Shown: positions 1 through 8,511, counted from the first letter of the stretch. The stretch is DNA of 20,391 bases from Caryophanon sp036309765 (GCA_036309765.1 JAXJTE010000095.1:1-20391), one strand, 5' to 3'. A program made the numbers and translations. Notes: generated from the letters alone by a model not told the origin.

Positions 1-23
1 ACAATTCTTTCAAGTAACTATGT

Positions 24-136
<113 letters not shown>

Positions 137-138
137 GC

Positions 139-180
139 AAAAAACGAGATACGAATTAAATTCGTATCTCGTTTTTCTTT
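139..180 (+). terminator. rRNA operon terminator
   Basis: A perfect 15-bp stem (141-155 with 161-175) with a 5-base loop is followed by a T-rich run. It lies directly after the 5S gene and should end the upstream rRNA operon. Confidence 0.9.
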
Positions 181-212
181 TTTAAAAATTTATTGAATTA
201 ACGATAAATAAT

Positions 213-253
213 CGCAGCTAAATCCTTTTAATAAGGGTTTAGCTGTTATTTTG
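213..253 (+). terminator. second hairpin after the rRNA operon, possible backup terminator
   Basis: A 13-bp stem (215-227 with 233-245, one G-U pair) is followed by TTATTTTG, a weak T tract. It may act as a backup terminator for the highly transcribed rRNA operon, or insulate guaB. The rest of the gap to the guaB promoter (254-369) is A/T-rich, and I see no gene in it. Confidence 0.5.
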
Positions 254-369
254 TATACAGACATATAATTAACTTTTATAATGGAGTGAACTGTGATAAG
301 TAAAACGACATGTAAAAGAAAAAAATCAGAAAAGTGAAAAATGAGAATACTCTTTTTATTCGAAGTTTC

Positions 370-396
370 TTGACAGTAGACGCTCCCATTGATAAT
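370..396 (+). promoter_or_regulatory. putative sigma-A promoter of guaB
   Basis: A perfect -35 box TTGACA lies at 370-375. A -10-like GATAAT at 391-396 has a short 15-base spacer; TAATCT at 393-398 would give 17 but fits less well. I see no purine riboswitch in the 60-base leader. Confidence 0.5.
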
Positions 397-436
397 CTTA
401 ACAATAATATTCTTTAAATAGGAGGAATTTTTCGAA

Positions 437-1900
437 ATGTGGGAAACAAAATTTGCTAAAGAGGGTTTAACATTTGATGATGTGTTATTAGTACCAGCAC
501 ATTCTGAGGTATTACCAAAAGAGGTTGATTTATCAGTACAGTTAACACGAAAAATTAAGTTAAACATTCCAATGATCAGCGCAGGTATGGACACAGTAAC
601 TGAAGCAAAAATGGCGATTGCAATGGCGCGTCAAGGTGGTTTAGGGATTGTCCACAAAAACATGAGCATTGAGCAGCAAGCAGAGGAAGTTGAAAAAGTT
701 AAACGTTCTGAAAACGGTGTTATTACAAATCCATTTTTTTTAACGCCAGAACATCAAGTGTTTGATGCAGAACATTTAATGGGTAAATACCGCATTTCGG
801 GTGTTCCAATCGTAAACTCAATGGAGGAGCAAACTTTAGTCGGGATTATTACAAACCGTGACTTACGCTTCATTGAAGATTATTCTTTAAAAATTGATGA
901 TGTAATGACGAAGGAAGATTTAATTACAGCTCCAGAAGGTACGACGTTAGAAGAAGCTGAAAAATTACTTCAAAAGCATAAAATTGAAAAGTTACCAATC
1001 GTGGATGCGAACGGTAAGTTAACAGGTTTAATTACAATTAAAGATATCGAAAAAGTAATCGAGTTCCCGAACGCAGCGAAGGATGATCATGGTCGTCTTT
1101 TAGTTGGTGCAGCTGTTGGTGTATCAAAAGACACAATGCCTCGTATTGCAAAGCTTGTGGAAGCACAAGTAGATATTATTGTAATCGATACAGCTCATGG
1201 GCATTCACAAGGTGTATTAAACACAATTAAAGACATCCGTGCTGCATACCCAGAGTTATCAATCATTGCGGGTAACGTTGCAACTGCAGATGGCGCACGC
1301 GCTTTATATGAAGCTGGTGCAGACGTAGTAAAAGTTGGTATTGGTCCAGGTTCGATTTGTACGACACGTGTAGTTGCAGGTGTTGGTGTACCTCAAATTA
1401 CGGCGATATACGATGCAGCAAGCGTTGCGCGTGAATTAGGCAAAACGATCATTGCTGATGGTGGTATTAAGTACTCTGGCGATATCGTAAAAGCTTTAGC
1501 AGCTGGTGGACATGTTGTAATGTTAGGTTCATTACTTGCAGGAACTTCTGAATCACCTGGTGACACAGAAATCTTCCAAGGTCGTCGCTTCAAAGTTTAC
1601 CGTGGTATGGGTTCTCTAGGCGCAATGGAAAAAGGTTCAAAAGACCGTTACTTCCAAGAAGATGCGAAAAAATTAGTTCCAGAAGGTATTGAAGGTCGTC
1701 TTCCTTACAAAGGGCCTTTAGCAGATACAATCCACCAATTAGTTGGCGGTGTGCGTGCTGGTATGGGTTACTGTGGCGCAGGAAGCTTAGAGTTCTTACG
1801 TGAAAACTCTCAGTTCATTCGTATGACTGGTGCAGGCTTACGTGAGTCTCATCCACATGATGTACAAATTACAAAAGAAGCACCAAACTACTCAATGTAA
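437..1900 (+). CDS. guaB: IMP dehydrogenase
   Basis: IMP dehydrogenase catalyses the NAD-dependent oxidation of IMP to XMP, the rate-limiting step to GMP in the cytoplasm. The 487-residue product has the full family layout: a split TIM barrel interrupted at about residues 95-210 by two CBS domains, the catalytic loop GPGSICTTR at 303-311 with Cys308, the phosphate-binding DGGI at 341-344, and the flap residues RYFQ at 404-407. The length is normal for bacteria. The start follows AGGAGG (420-425). It appears to be transcribed alone: a promoter-like site lies upstream and a strong terminator follows. The position directly after an rRNA operon and before dacA matches B. subtilis. Nothing is missing or odd. 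Confidence 0.97.
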   Translation: MWETKFAKEGLTFDDVLLVPAHSEVLPKEVDLSVQLTRKIKLNIPMISAGMDTVTEAKMAIAMARQGGLGIVHKNMSIEQQAEEVEKVKRSENGVITNPFFLTPEHQVFDAEHLMGKYRISGVPIVNSMEEQTLVGIITNRDLRFIEDYSLKIDDVMTKEDLITAPEGTTLEEAEKLLQKHKIEKLPIVDANGKLTGLITIKDIEKVIEFPNAAKDDHGRLLVGAAVGVSKDTMPRIAKLVEAQVDIIVIDTAHGHSQGVLNTIKDIRAAYPELSIIAGNVATADGARALYEAGADVVKVGIGPGSICTTRVVAGVGVPQITAIYDAASVARELGKTIIADGGIKYSGDIVKALAAGGHVVMLGSLLAGTSESPGDTEIFQGRRFKVYRGMGSLGAMEKGSKDRYFQEDAKKLVPEGIEGRLPYKGPLADTIHQLVGGVRAGMGYCGAGSLEFLRENSQFIRMTGAGLRESHPHDVQITKEAPNYSM

Positions 1901-1911
1901 TGAAAAGCTGA

Positions 1912-1957
1912 AGCATTGCATATGTGCCACTACTGGTACATATGCAATGTTTTTTCG
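1912..1957 (+). terminator. guaB terminator
   Basis: A stem of about 15 bp (GCATTGCATATGTGCC at 1913-1928 with the partner at 1935-1949) is followed by a run of T. It ends guaB transcription before dacA. Confidence 0.9.
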
Positions 1958-2030
1958 TTCAACGAATACTTTCTAATGGAGAGTATGATAAAATGTCTGA
2001 AGATGTATATTATAGTTGGAGGTTTAAGCG

Positions 2031-3347
2031 GTGACGATGAAAAGAGCTCTTATCATATTATTAATGCCGATGCTGTTGTTTAGCGCGATTATGCAGCCTA
2101 CACAACATGTAAGCGCAGCGACAAACTTAACACTAAACGTGGGTGCTGCGATTTTAATTGATGCCGAAACAGGTAAAATTTTATACGAGCAAAATGCTGA
2201 TGAAATTGTTGGGATTGCGAGTATTACGAAATTATTAGCAGAGTATATTTTATTAGATGAAATTGCAGCGGGGAAATTGAAATGGGAAGATACGTATGAA
2301 ATGACACCAAATACGTATGTGCTGTCTCAAAACCGTTTATTAAGTAACGTACCACTTCGAGAAGATGGCACGTATGAGCTTTGGGAGTTATATGAGGCGA
2401 TGGCGATCTATTCAGCGAACGCGGCGACAGTGGCGATTGCTGAACGAGTAGCAGGTAGCGAAAAAGCATTTTTAGAGTTAATGAACAAAAAGATTGAATC
2501 ACTTGGTGTGAAAGATTATCAATTCGTGAACGTAACGGGTTTAAATAATGAATATTTAAATGGGAATCACCCTGCTGGTAGTGAGACGGATGAAAACATG
2601 ATGTCAGCGAAGTCAGTAGCGATGTTGACGTATCATTTACTAAAGAGCCACCCAGAAGTACTTGAAACGGCAAGTGTGCTAGAAAAGACTTTCCGTGAAG
2701 GCACATCGGATGCGATTTTAATGCGTAACTGGAACTTAATGCTTCCAGGTAGCACGTACGCATACGAAGGGGTAGACGGCTTAAAAACAGGTACGACAGA
2801 CTTAGCAGGACATTCATTTGTTGGGACGGCTGAACGTAACGGACGTCGCGTCATTGCGGTCGTGTTAAATGCGAAAGAGGAAGATGGTAGCGTAGAGGCA
2901 CAAACACGTTTTGTGCCAACGAAAAACTTATTTGACTTTGCATTTAATAAAACAGCACCAAAGGAAATTTTAAAAGCTGGAGCGACGATTGAAGGCTCAG
3001 AGTTTATGCCAGTCGTTAATGGCAAGCAAGAGCAGGTGAAAATCGCAACAGCAGAAGGTATTTCGTTAGTTACGACGGAGGATGCTGTGTATGAGCCAGT
3101 TGTGACGTTGAATGCGGAACGTTTAGACGCTACTGTGGAAGAAGGTACAGTTGTCGGGCATGTCGTGATGCAGCGTGTAAATGGCGAGGAATACGGCTAT
3201 GTTGAGGATAAGCCGTTAAAGGTAGACCTAGTAACGACTGAAAGCGTAGAGCGATTAGGTTGGGCTGCATTATTCTTTGCAGGTGTTGGCAGCTTCTATA
3301 GCGAAATTTGGGCAGGTTTTAAAGAATTTGCCGCAAAATTATTTTAA
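2031..3347 (+). CDS. dacA: D-alanyl-D-alanine carboxypeptidase (PBP5 type)
   Basis: A low-molecular-weight penicillin-binding protein that removes the terminal D-alanine from peptidoglycan stem peptides outside the cell. The 438-residue product has a signal peptide (hydrophobic core about 5-20, probable cleavage after VSA at 27-29). The serine peptidase motifs are SITK at 64-67 (nucleophile Ser64), YSAN at 127-130 and KTGTT at 252-256. After the PBP5 C-terminal domain, the last 30 residues form the expected amphipathic membrane anchor. GTG at 2031 was chosen over ATG at 2037 because the TGGAGG (2017-2022) spacing is 8 rather than 14 bases. It follows guaB as in B. subtilis but is separated from it by a terminator, so it probably has its own weak promoter. 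Confidence 0.95.
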   Translation: MTMKRALIILLMPMLLFSAIMQPTQHVSAATNLTLNVGAAILIDAETGKILYEQNADEIVGIASITKLLAEYILLDEIAAGKLKWEDTYEMTPNTYVLSQNRLLSNVPLREDGTYELWELYEAMAIYSANAATVAIAERVAGSEKAFLELMNKKIESLGVKDYQFVNVTGLNNEYLNGNHPAGSETDENMMSAKSVAMLTYHLLKSHPEVLETASVLEKTFREGTSDAILMRNWNLMLPGSTYAYEGVDGLKTGTTDLAGHSFVGTAERNGRRVIAVVLNAKEEDGSVEAQTRFVPTKNLFDFAFNKTAPKEILKAGATIEGSEFMPVVNGKQEQVKIATAEGISLVTTEDAVYEPVVTLNAERLDATVEEGTVVGHVVMQRVNGEEYGYVEDKPLKVDLVTTESVERLGWAALFFAGVGSFYSEIWAGFKEFAAKLF

Positions 3348-3354
3348 TGAATAA

Positions 3355-3402
3355 GAAGGCTGTGATTGAAGTCGATTTTGACTTTGGTCACAGCCTTTTT
3401 TT
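3355..3402 (+). terminator. dacA terminator
   Basis: A stem with arms AAGGCTGTGA (3356-3365) and TCACAGCCTT (3388-3397), extended inside by GAAGTC/GACTTT, is followed by seven T. It lies between dacA and the converging regulator gene. It ends dacA well; the minus-strand T run is poor, so it is less convincing for the other gene. Confidence 0.85.
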
Positions 3403-3406
3403 ATGC

Positions 3407-4801
3407 TTATTTTTTCGTGATGTGAAGGGCGTCCATAAGCGCCTGTACAGCTTTTTGTATTTGTGCCTCGTATAAGTCACCAAAACCAAGGAGAAGTGTC
3501 GGTGCATCGTTTGTAGCTTGTGTGGATGTGTAGTCGCCCAGTGTGAAAATTTGGATCGCTGCATCGAGTGCACGTTGTTTCAGCTGCTGTTCGGTTTCTT
3601 CATGCTGTAAGCGAATTAATAAATGCATACCAGCACGTTCACCGAATACTTCAACTTGCGGTGCGTATTGCTGTAGCTCCTCAATGAGTAAGTCGTGCTT
3701 TTTGCGGTAAATAGTACGCATACGGTTTAAATGTTTGGCGAAATGACCATCGCGCATGAAGTTTGCTAAAATGTGCTGATCGAAGCGTGGTACAGTCGAA
3801 CTGTAATAATTAAAGACGTTACGATACGTTGGTACGAGCTGTGGCGGTAAAACGACGTACGCGACACGCAGCGACGGCATGAGCGATTTTGTGAATGTAC
3901 TCATATAAATGACTTTATTATTTTGGTCTAATCCACAAAGGGCGGCAATTGGTTTACCGATATAACGAAACTCACTATCGTAATCGTCTTCAATAATATA
4001 GCGCGCGTCACATTCGTTTGCCCATTTTAAAAGCTTCGCACGGCGCTTTACCGATAAAACGGCACCGGTCGGGAATTGATGCGACGGTGTGACGTATACG
4101 ACGTTCGCATTCGTTTGTGCTAGCTCATCGACACGTAGCCCGTCTTCGTCGATGCTGACAGGAATGACGTCTTGTAAGTGAATGCGGGGGATCGCAGAGT
4201 AGCCAGGATTTTCAACGGCGAATTGTGCATCGTCGCCAAGTAAGCGCATAATGATTGGCAGCAATTGCTCGGTGCCAGAACCGATAACGATTTGTGCTGC
4301 ATCACATTTAATACCGCGTGACTGATACAAGTAATGAGCAATTTCGGTGCGCAGTGCTAGCTCACCTTGTGGATCACCGAGCGATAATAGCTCTTTTGAC
4401 GATTCGTCGAAAATATCTTTTGCGTATTTGCGCCATGTTGAAAATGGGAAATGCTCGCTGTCGACTTTACCAGGATGAAATGAGTAACGCCATGCTGGTG
4501 GAGCTTCCGTTTGTAGTGGCGCGGTCGTTGGCTTGTCGATAAGTGGCATGCTTTCTAAATCTTCGACGAAAAAGCCGACGCGTGGTTTAGTGCTAATGTA
4601 ACCTTCTGCGAGCAGTTGACCGTACGCAAGCTCGACGGTCGTTTGGCTAATCGCTAAAAATTGGGCGAGCTTTCGTTTGGATGGAAGTTTCGCACCGATT
4701 GGGATATTTGTTTCGATAATCGCTTGCTTAATGGAGGCGTAAAGCTGTTCGTATAATGGGGTTGAGCTATTTTTTTTCAGCTCGAATAAAAGCATGTCCA
4801 T
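3407..4801 (-). CDS. MocR/PdxR-family regulator (GntR HTH fused to aminotransferase-like domain)
   Basis: A cytoplasmic transcription regulator of the MocR class. About residues 14-80 form a GntR winged helix-turn-helix (core PLYEQLY, KLPSKRKLA, TVELAYGQLLAEGY). About residues 105-460 form a fold-type I aminotransferase-like domain with PSHQFPTG at 239-246, EDDYDSEFRY at 271-280 and the probable PLP-binding Lys305 in TFTKSLMPSLR. The start at 4801 follows AAGGAGG with 6-base spacing; an upstream ATG at 4879 has no such site. Length (464) is normal. In relatives such regulators often sit divergent to pdxST, which they control. Here serS lies on the divergent side and no pdxS or pdxT is in the window. 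The PdxR role is therefore plausible but not shown; the regulated target could be elsewhere. Confidence 0.85.
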   Translation of the reverse strand: MDMLLFELKKNSSTPLYEQLYASIKQAIIETNIPIGAKLPSKRKLAQFLAISQTTVELAYGQLLAEGYISTKPRVGFFVEDLESMPLIDKPTTAPLQTEAPPAWRYSFHPGKVDSEHFPFSTWRKYAKDIFDESSKELLSLGDPQGELALRTEIAHYLYQSRGIKCDAAQIVIGSGTEQLLPIIMRLLGDDAQFAVENPGYSAIPRIHLQDVIPVSIDEDGLRVDELAQTNANVVYVTPSHQFPTGAVLSVKRRAKLLKWANECDARYIIEDDYDSEFRYIGKPIAALCGLDQNNKVIYMSTFTKSLMPSLRVAYVVLPPQLVPTYRNVFNYYSSTVPRFDQHILANFMRDGHFAKHLNRMRTIYRKKHDLLIEELQQYAPQVEVFGERAGMHLLIRLQHEETEQQLKQRALDAAIQIFTLGDYTSTQATNDAPTLLLGFGDLYEAQIQKAVQALMDALHITKK

Positions 4802-4873
4802 CGAATCCCTCCTTCGTACTGAGTGTAGCATATGTGAAATGATTGGAAAAAGGGAAAACTTGCTTGTTAGTTC

Positions 4874-4902
4874 TTGCAAAACGACATTGAATGTTGTACA
4901 GT
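4874..4902 (+). promoter_or_regulatory. sigma-A-type promoter of the serS leader
   Basis: TTGCAA (4874-4879), a 17-base spacer and TACAGT (4897-4902) form a good sigma-A promoter just ahead of the T-box RNA. Transcription should start near 4909. The divergent regulator gene starts 73 bases away, so its own promoter must overlap this stretch. Confidence 0.65.
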
Positions 4903-4909
4903 ATGGTTA

Positions 4910-5157
4910 AATTTTAATAATTCATTACGATGATAGGAAGTAGTAGCAAGCACGTTTTTTTTAGAGAGTCAGCGGGTGGTGGAAGCTGATAAAAGCACTT
5001 GTGAATCCGTCCTTGAGTAGCGGTATCGAAATAATAGTAGATACATGCCGGTTGAAAAGCCGTTATTCAATAGAAGAGGTTTTGGCATTCGTGTCGAAAC
5101 AATTAGGGTGGCAACGCGGGTAGCTCTCGTCCCTTTTTTGGGATGGGGGCTTTTTTG
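4910..5157 (+). promoter_or_regulatory. T-box leader of serS (serine-responsive transcription attenuator)
   Basis: This RNA leader senses uncharged tRNA-Ser and controls readthrough into serS. The T-box sequence AGGGTGGCAACGCGGG is at 5105-5120. The competing intrinsic terminator is an 11-bp stem (5123-5133 with 5140-5150) followed by six T. In the stem I region, GTGAATCCGTCCTTGAGTAG (5001-5020) has the usual GAA-codon context and gives the specifier codon TCC (5006-5008), a serine codon. The acceptor-binding bulge reads TGGC, which would pair with a tRNA ending GCCA. The specifier call comes from the local pattern, not a folded model. Family and gene context agree fully. Confidence 0.9.
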
Positions 5158-5232
5158 TATTTTTCTATTTTTATATAGTAAAATAAGTTAGTTGATATTA
5201 TCGTAAAATATTTTTGAGGAGGATGAAAAATT

Positions 5233-6525
5233 ATGTTAGATATTAAACGCGTACGAGATAATTATGAAGAAGTAAAACGAGTGTTATTAACACGTAATGA
5301 AGATTTAGGGAACTTCGATCAATTTGAGGAGCTAGATGCACGCCGTCGTGAGTTAATCGCGAAAACGGAAGTGCTAAAAGCAGAGCGTAACAAAGTGTCT
5401 GAGCAAATTTCAGTGATGAAGCGCAACAAGGAAGACGCAACAGAAGTGATTACACGTATGCGTCAAGTAGGCGATGAAATTAAAGCGTTAGATGCAGAGT
5501 TAAATGAAGTAGAAGACAAGTTTAAATATATGATGATGCGCTTACCAAACATTCCGCATGAGTCTGTGCCAGTTGGGGACGACGAAGATGCAAACGTTGA
5601 AGAATATACGTGGGGTGAGCTACCACAGTTTGATTTCGAAGTGCAAGCACACTGGGATTTAGTAGCGAACTTAAACATTGTAGACTTTGAGCGTGGGGCG
5701 AAAGTTGCGGGAAGCCGCTTCTTATTTTACAAAGGGTTAGGTGCGCGTTTAGAGCGTGCGTTAATTAACTTTATGATGGACTTACATTCAGATCACCACG
5801 GCTATACAGAAATGTTACCGCCGCAAATTGTTAACCGCGAATCATTAACGGGTACAGGACAATTACCGAAGTTTGAAGAGGACGTATTTAAGCTAGTGCG
5901 TGATGAAGATGAAATGGACTTTTTCTTAATTCCAACAGCAGAAGTACCAGTAACGAACTATTACCGCGATGAGATTTTATCAGTGGAGCAGCTGCCACAA
6001 GCGTTTACAGCGTATTCTGCCAACTTCCGTTCAGAAGCGGGCTCAGCAGGTCGTGACACGCGTGGTTTAATTCGTCAGCACCAGTTTAATAAAGTGGAGC
6101 TTGTGCGTTTTGTAAAGCCAGAAGAGTCTTATGAGCAGCTTGAATTATTAACAGGGCATGCAGAAAAGGTGCTTCAATTACTTGAATTACCGTACCGTCG
6201 TTTAAAAATGTGTACAGCAGATTTAGGCTTTACGGCTGCGAAGAAGTACGACTTAGAAGTATGGATTCCGGCGCAAAATGTGTACCGTGAAATTTCTTCT
6301 TGTTCAAACTTCGAGGATTTCCAAGCTCGTCGTGCCAACATTCGTTTCCGTCGTGAGCCAAATGGTAAGCCAGAGTATGTACACACGTTAAACGGTTCAG
6401 GTTTAGCGATCGGTCGTACAGTAGCAGCGATTATTGAAAACTATCAGCAAGCAGACGGTAGCGTAAAAGTACCAGCAGCGTTAGTGCCATATATGGGCGG
6501 CGTAGAAGTCATTACGGCAAAATAA
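5233..6525 (+). CDS. serS: seryl-tRNA synthetase
   Basis: Class II aminoacyl-tRNA synthetase that charges tRNA-Ser with serine in the cytoplasm. The 430-residue product has the N-terminal antiparallel coiled coil (about 28-105) that grips the long variable arm of tRNA-Ser. The catalytic domain carries the TAEVPVTN serine-binding loop (235-242), motif 2 around FRSEAGSAGRDTRGL (265-279) and motif 3 NGSGLAIGRT (387-396). The start at 5233 follows GAGGAGG at about 5216-5222. Transcription is controlled by the T-box leader just upstream. A terminator follows, so the gene is monocistronic. In B. subtilis the genes before serS are pdxS and pdxT; here a MocR regulator on the other strand takes that place. 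Confidence 0.97.
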   Translation: MLDIKRVRDNYEEVKRVLLTRNEDLGNFDQFEELDARRRELIAKTEVLKAERNKVSEQISVMKRNKEDATEVITRMRQVGDEIKALDAELNEVEDKFKYMMMRLPNIPHESVPVGDDEDANVEEYTWGELPQFDFEVQAHWDLVANLNIVDFERGAKVAGSRFLFYKGLGARLERALINFMMDLHSDHHGYTEMLPPQIVNRESLTGTGQLPKFEEDVFKLVRDEDEMDFFLIPTAEVPVTNYYRDEILSVEQLPQAFTAYSANFRSEAGSAGRDTRGLIRQHQFNKVELVRFVKPEESYEQLELLTGHAEKVLQLLELPYRRLKMCTADLGFTAAKKYDLEVWIPAQNVYREISSCSNFEDFQARRANIRFRREPNGKPEYVHTLNGSGLAIGRTVAAIIENYQQADGSVKVPAALVPYMGGVEVITAK

Positions 6526-6533
6526 TTATAGTA

Positions 6534-6569
6534 GAAAAAGGCGATCTCGCATGCGAGGTGGTCTTTTTC
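6534..6569 (+). terminator. serS terminator
   Basis: A stem of about 14 bp with one mismatch (AAAAGGCGATCTCG paired with CGAGGTGGTCTTTT around a CATG loop) ends in a T run. Confidence 0.75.
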
Positions 6570-6588
6570 GTCCAAGCGAGGGATGACA

Positions 6589-7017
6589 ATGCAAATTAGT
6601 ATATTTCGAAAAGTACCAGATGAGTATGTGACGCAATTACAGCGTGTGCACGAGGCGGTATTAGGGGACGAATTGGCAGAGGATGGCTTGTATGATTTAC
6701 CGAACATGTTAGTATTGTTAGCGATTGAGGATGGTCGCGTCGTTGGCTTTAAAATTGGTTACGATATCGAAGACCGCGTGTTTTATAGTTGGATTGGTGG
6801 CGTCGATCCGACATTTCGACGTAACGGTATTGCGATGCAGCTAATCGAGCGGCAGCACGAGGAATTAAAGCAGCTTGGTTATACGGCGGTGCGTACGTAT
6901 TCGCGCAATGAATTGAAGGAAATGCTTATTGTGAACTTGAAGGCAGGTTTTGATATTGTCGATACGTTTACGGACCATAAAGGGCGGCATAAAATTATGT
7001 TAGAGAAGTGCTTGTAA
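6589..7017 (+). CDS. GNAT-family N-acetyltransferase
   Basis: A small cytoplasmic acyltransferase of the GNAT fold, expected to move an acetyl group from acetyl-CoA to an amine; the substrate cannot be read from the sequence. Of 142 residues, 72-92 hold the acetyl-CoA motif A: VDPTFRRNGIAMQLI, with the R-x-x-G-x-A pyrophosphate loop at 77-82. The C-terminal part (TYSRNELKEMLIVNLKAGF) is a typical motif B region. ATG at 6583 has almost no gap to GAGGG (6578-6582), whereas ATG at 6589 has normal spacing, so I start there. It is flanked by terminators on both sides and so stands alone; a promoter is not obvious in the 20 bases after the serS terminator. Readthrough from serS is possible. Confidence 0.85.
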   Translation: MQISIFRKVPDEYVTQLQRVHEAVLGDELAEDGLYDLPNMLVLLAIEDGRVVGFKIGYDIEDRVFYSWIGGVDPTFRRNGIAMQLIERQHEELKQLGYTAVRTYSRNELKEMLIVNLKAGFDIVDTFTDHKGRHKIMLEKCL

Positions 7018-7023
7018 AATAAA

Positions 7024-7067
7024 AGCGTGTGCGAAAGGTTATAATACATTTCGCACACGTTTTTTTG
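7024..7067 (+). terminator. terminator after the acetyltransferase gene
   Basis: A perfect 11-bp stem (CGTGTGCGAAA at 7026-7036 with TTTCGCACACG at 7049-7059) is followed by eight T. Confidence 0.92.
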
Positions 7068-7080
7068 TGTATGTTTCGGT

Positions 7081-7221
7081 CATCATTCCAAGCTAGGATT
7101 GACACATGAAAGTTGCTTGAAGCAAGAGGCGGACTCCTGCGGGAAAAGCGTGAGCGTGAGACTACAGGCTTACGCCACGCCCGCGGAAAGCCTGCCTCGA
7201 TGTGGAAAGCAATTCTAAGCT
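7081..7221 (+). repeat. structured intergenic repeat, copy 1
   Basis: First of five related elements, here in plus orientation between two converging genes. The core GAGGCGGACTCCTGCGGG is at 7126-7143, followed by AAAAGC. Nested pairings are visible: AGTTGCTT with AAGCAATT (base), GAGGC with GCCTC, GCGGG with CCCGC, then a terminal stem (7148-7160 with 7169-7180) capped by ACTACAGG. It closely matches the reverse complement of copy 5 (15787-15932). No coding role: the open frame across it resembles the one across copy 5 only because the repeats are alike. Confidence 0.85.
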
Positions 7222-7234
7222 GTAGCGAAGAGTC

Positions 7235-7726
7235 TTATTGTTGTTGCTTCCTCGCAAGCTTTTCCTCTTTTTTTCGCGCACGCAGCTCACGGAAAAATTC
7301 AGTTAAAATGTTACCGCATTCATCGACGAGTACACCTTCTACGACATGGCATTCGTGGTTGAAGCGTGAATCGTTTAACAGGCGATAGAGCGAATCGACG
7401 CAGCCTGCTTTGATGTCGCGTGCACCGTAGACGACTGTTGGAATGCGGGATTGTAAAATAGCACCGGCACACATCGGGCATGGCTCAAGCGTCACGTACA
7501 GCGTCGTTTCTTCTAGTCGCCAGCTGCCAATGACGTCACATGCTTGCTCAATTGCCATCAGTTCAGCATGCGTTGTGGCGCTTTGTGTCGTCTCGCGTAA
7601 GTTGTGGGCGCGTGCAATCACTTCGCCTTTATAGACGATGACAGCGCCGATTGGAACTTCGCCGAGTGCGTATGCTTTTTGGGCTTCTTGTAGTGCTTGT
7701 TGCATAAAAATTTGATGTTCGTTCAT
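7235..7726 (-). CDS. tadA: tRNA-specific adenosine deaminase
   Basis: Zinc deaminase that converts A34 of tRNA-Arg(ACG) to inosine, letting one tRNA read several arginine codons. The 163-residue product has the cytidine-deaminase fold. Zinc and catalytic residues are His53 and Glu55 in TTHAELMA and Cys83 and Cys86 in PCPMCAG. GEVPIGAVIV near the N-terminus is also typical. The start at 7726 follows GAGGTG with normal spacing. The C-terminus ends in a charged tail (about 147-163) common in Bacillales. In B. subtilis tadA lies on the same strand just before the SRP RNA; here it is inverted, faces the acetyltransferase gene, and is divergent from dgk with a 146-base shared gap. Confidence 0.95.
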   Translation of the reverse strand: MNEHQIFMQQALQEAQKAYALGEVPIGAVIVYKGEVIARAHNLRETTQSATTHAELMAIEQACDVIGSWRLEETTLYVTLEPCPMCAGAILQSRIPTVVYGARDIKAGCVDSLYRLLNDSRFNHECHVVEGVLVDECGNILTEFFRELRARKKEEKLARKQQQ

Positions 7727-7872
7727 AATTTACACCTCGTATTTGTTTAAATTGTATTATGTGCATGTTTGGTCAACGAATTAAAATTTCATAAAAGTAG
7801 TTACTGTTTTTCATGTAGTGGCTATGTTAGAATTAAAGGCATTGACTAAATCAAGGTAAAGGAGGACTTCTT

Positions 7873-8511
7873 GTGACGGTTCCGTTTGTTACAGTAGAAG
7901 GTCCAATTGGTGTCGGTAAAACATCGTTATCAAGCATTGTTTCCGAAACATTACAGTACCATTTGCTAAAAGAAATTGTAGACGAAAATCCGTTTTTAGG
8001 GAAATTTTACGACAACATTGAGGAATGGAGCTTTCAAACAGAAATGTTCTTCCTTTGTAATCGTTATAAGCAGCTAACGGACATTCATTCTATTTTAGAT
8101 CAGCAGCGCCCAGTCGTTGCCGATTATCATATTTTTAAAAACTTAATTTTTGCAAAGCGCACACTGAAGCCATCTGAATATGTGAAGTACGAAGCCATTT
8201 ACAACATTTTAACCGCAGATATGCCGGTGCCGAATGTTGTTATTTATTTGTATGCGAGTGTGGACACGCTAATGCAGCGTATCGCGATGCGCGGGCGTGA
8301 ATTTGAGCGACTTATTGCGCGTGATTATATGGAGCAGCTTGTGAGCGACTATCATATTTTCATTGAGCAGTTTGAGCAGCAGCATCCTGAAATTCCGGTC
8401 ATTCGCGTGAACGGAGACGACTATGATTTTGTGAAAAACTCGAACGATTTACAGCAAGTGATGGCGATTATCGCTGACACGTTAAACAAAAGGAGCATTA
8501 CGCAACAATGA
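7873..8511 (+). CDS. dgk: deoxyguanosine kinase (deoxynucleoside kinase family)
   Basis: Phosphorylates purine deoxynucleosides, chiefly deoxyguanosine, to the monophosphate for salvage. The 212-residue product has the P-loop GPIGVGKTS at 10-18, then DENPFLGKFYDN (37-48), and the lid-type RGREFERLI. Where most family members have DRS, this protein reads ADYHIFKN (83-90). To my recollection B. subtilis Dgk reads the same, which is why I assign dgk to this copy and dck to the next. GTG at 7873 follows GGAGG at 7861-7865. The stop overlaps the next start (ATGA, 8508-8511), so the two kinases are translationally coupled. A clear promoter is not visible in the 146-base gap shared with tadA. Confidence 0.9.
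   Translation: MTVPFVTVEGPIGVGKTSLSSIVSETLQYHLLKEIVDENPFLGKFYDNIEEWSFQTEMFFLCNRYKQLTDIHSILDQQRPVVADYHIFKNLIFAKRTLKPSEYVKYEAIYNILTADMPVPNVVIYLYASVDTLMQRIAMRGREFERLIARDYMEQLVSDYHIFIEQFEQQHPEIPVIRVNGDDYDFVKNSNDLQQVMAIIADTLNKRSITQQ

Noticed and set aside
200..436. Purine riboswitch or other ligand-binding leader before guaB
   Set aside because: No conserved guanine-riboswitch core is visible; the leader from the predicted promoter is only about 35 bases.
190..594. 134-residue open frame antisense to the guaB start
   Set aside because: Low-complexity content, no ribosome site, and it overlaps the guaB promoter and start. A shadow frame.
7113..7388. Open frame across repeat copy 1 whose peptide resembles the N-terminal part of the frame across copy 5 (15593-15898)
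   Set aside because: The likeness (HARGKPAS, WKA) comes from the shared non-coding repeat. Neither has a start signal there, and the first runs antisense into tadA.
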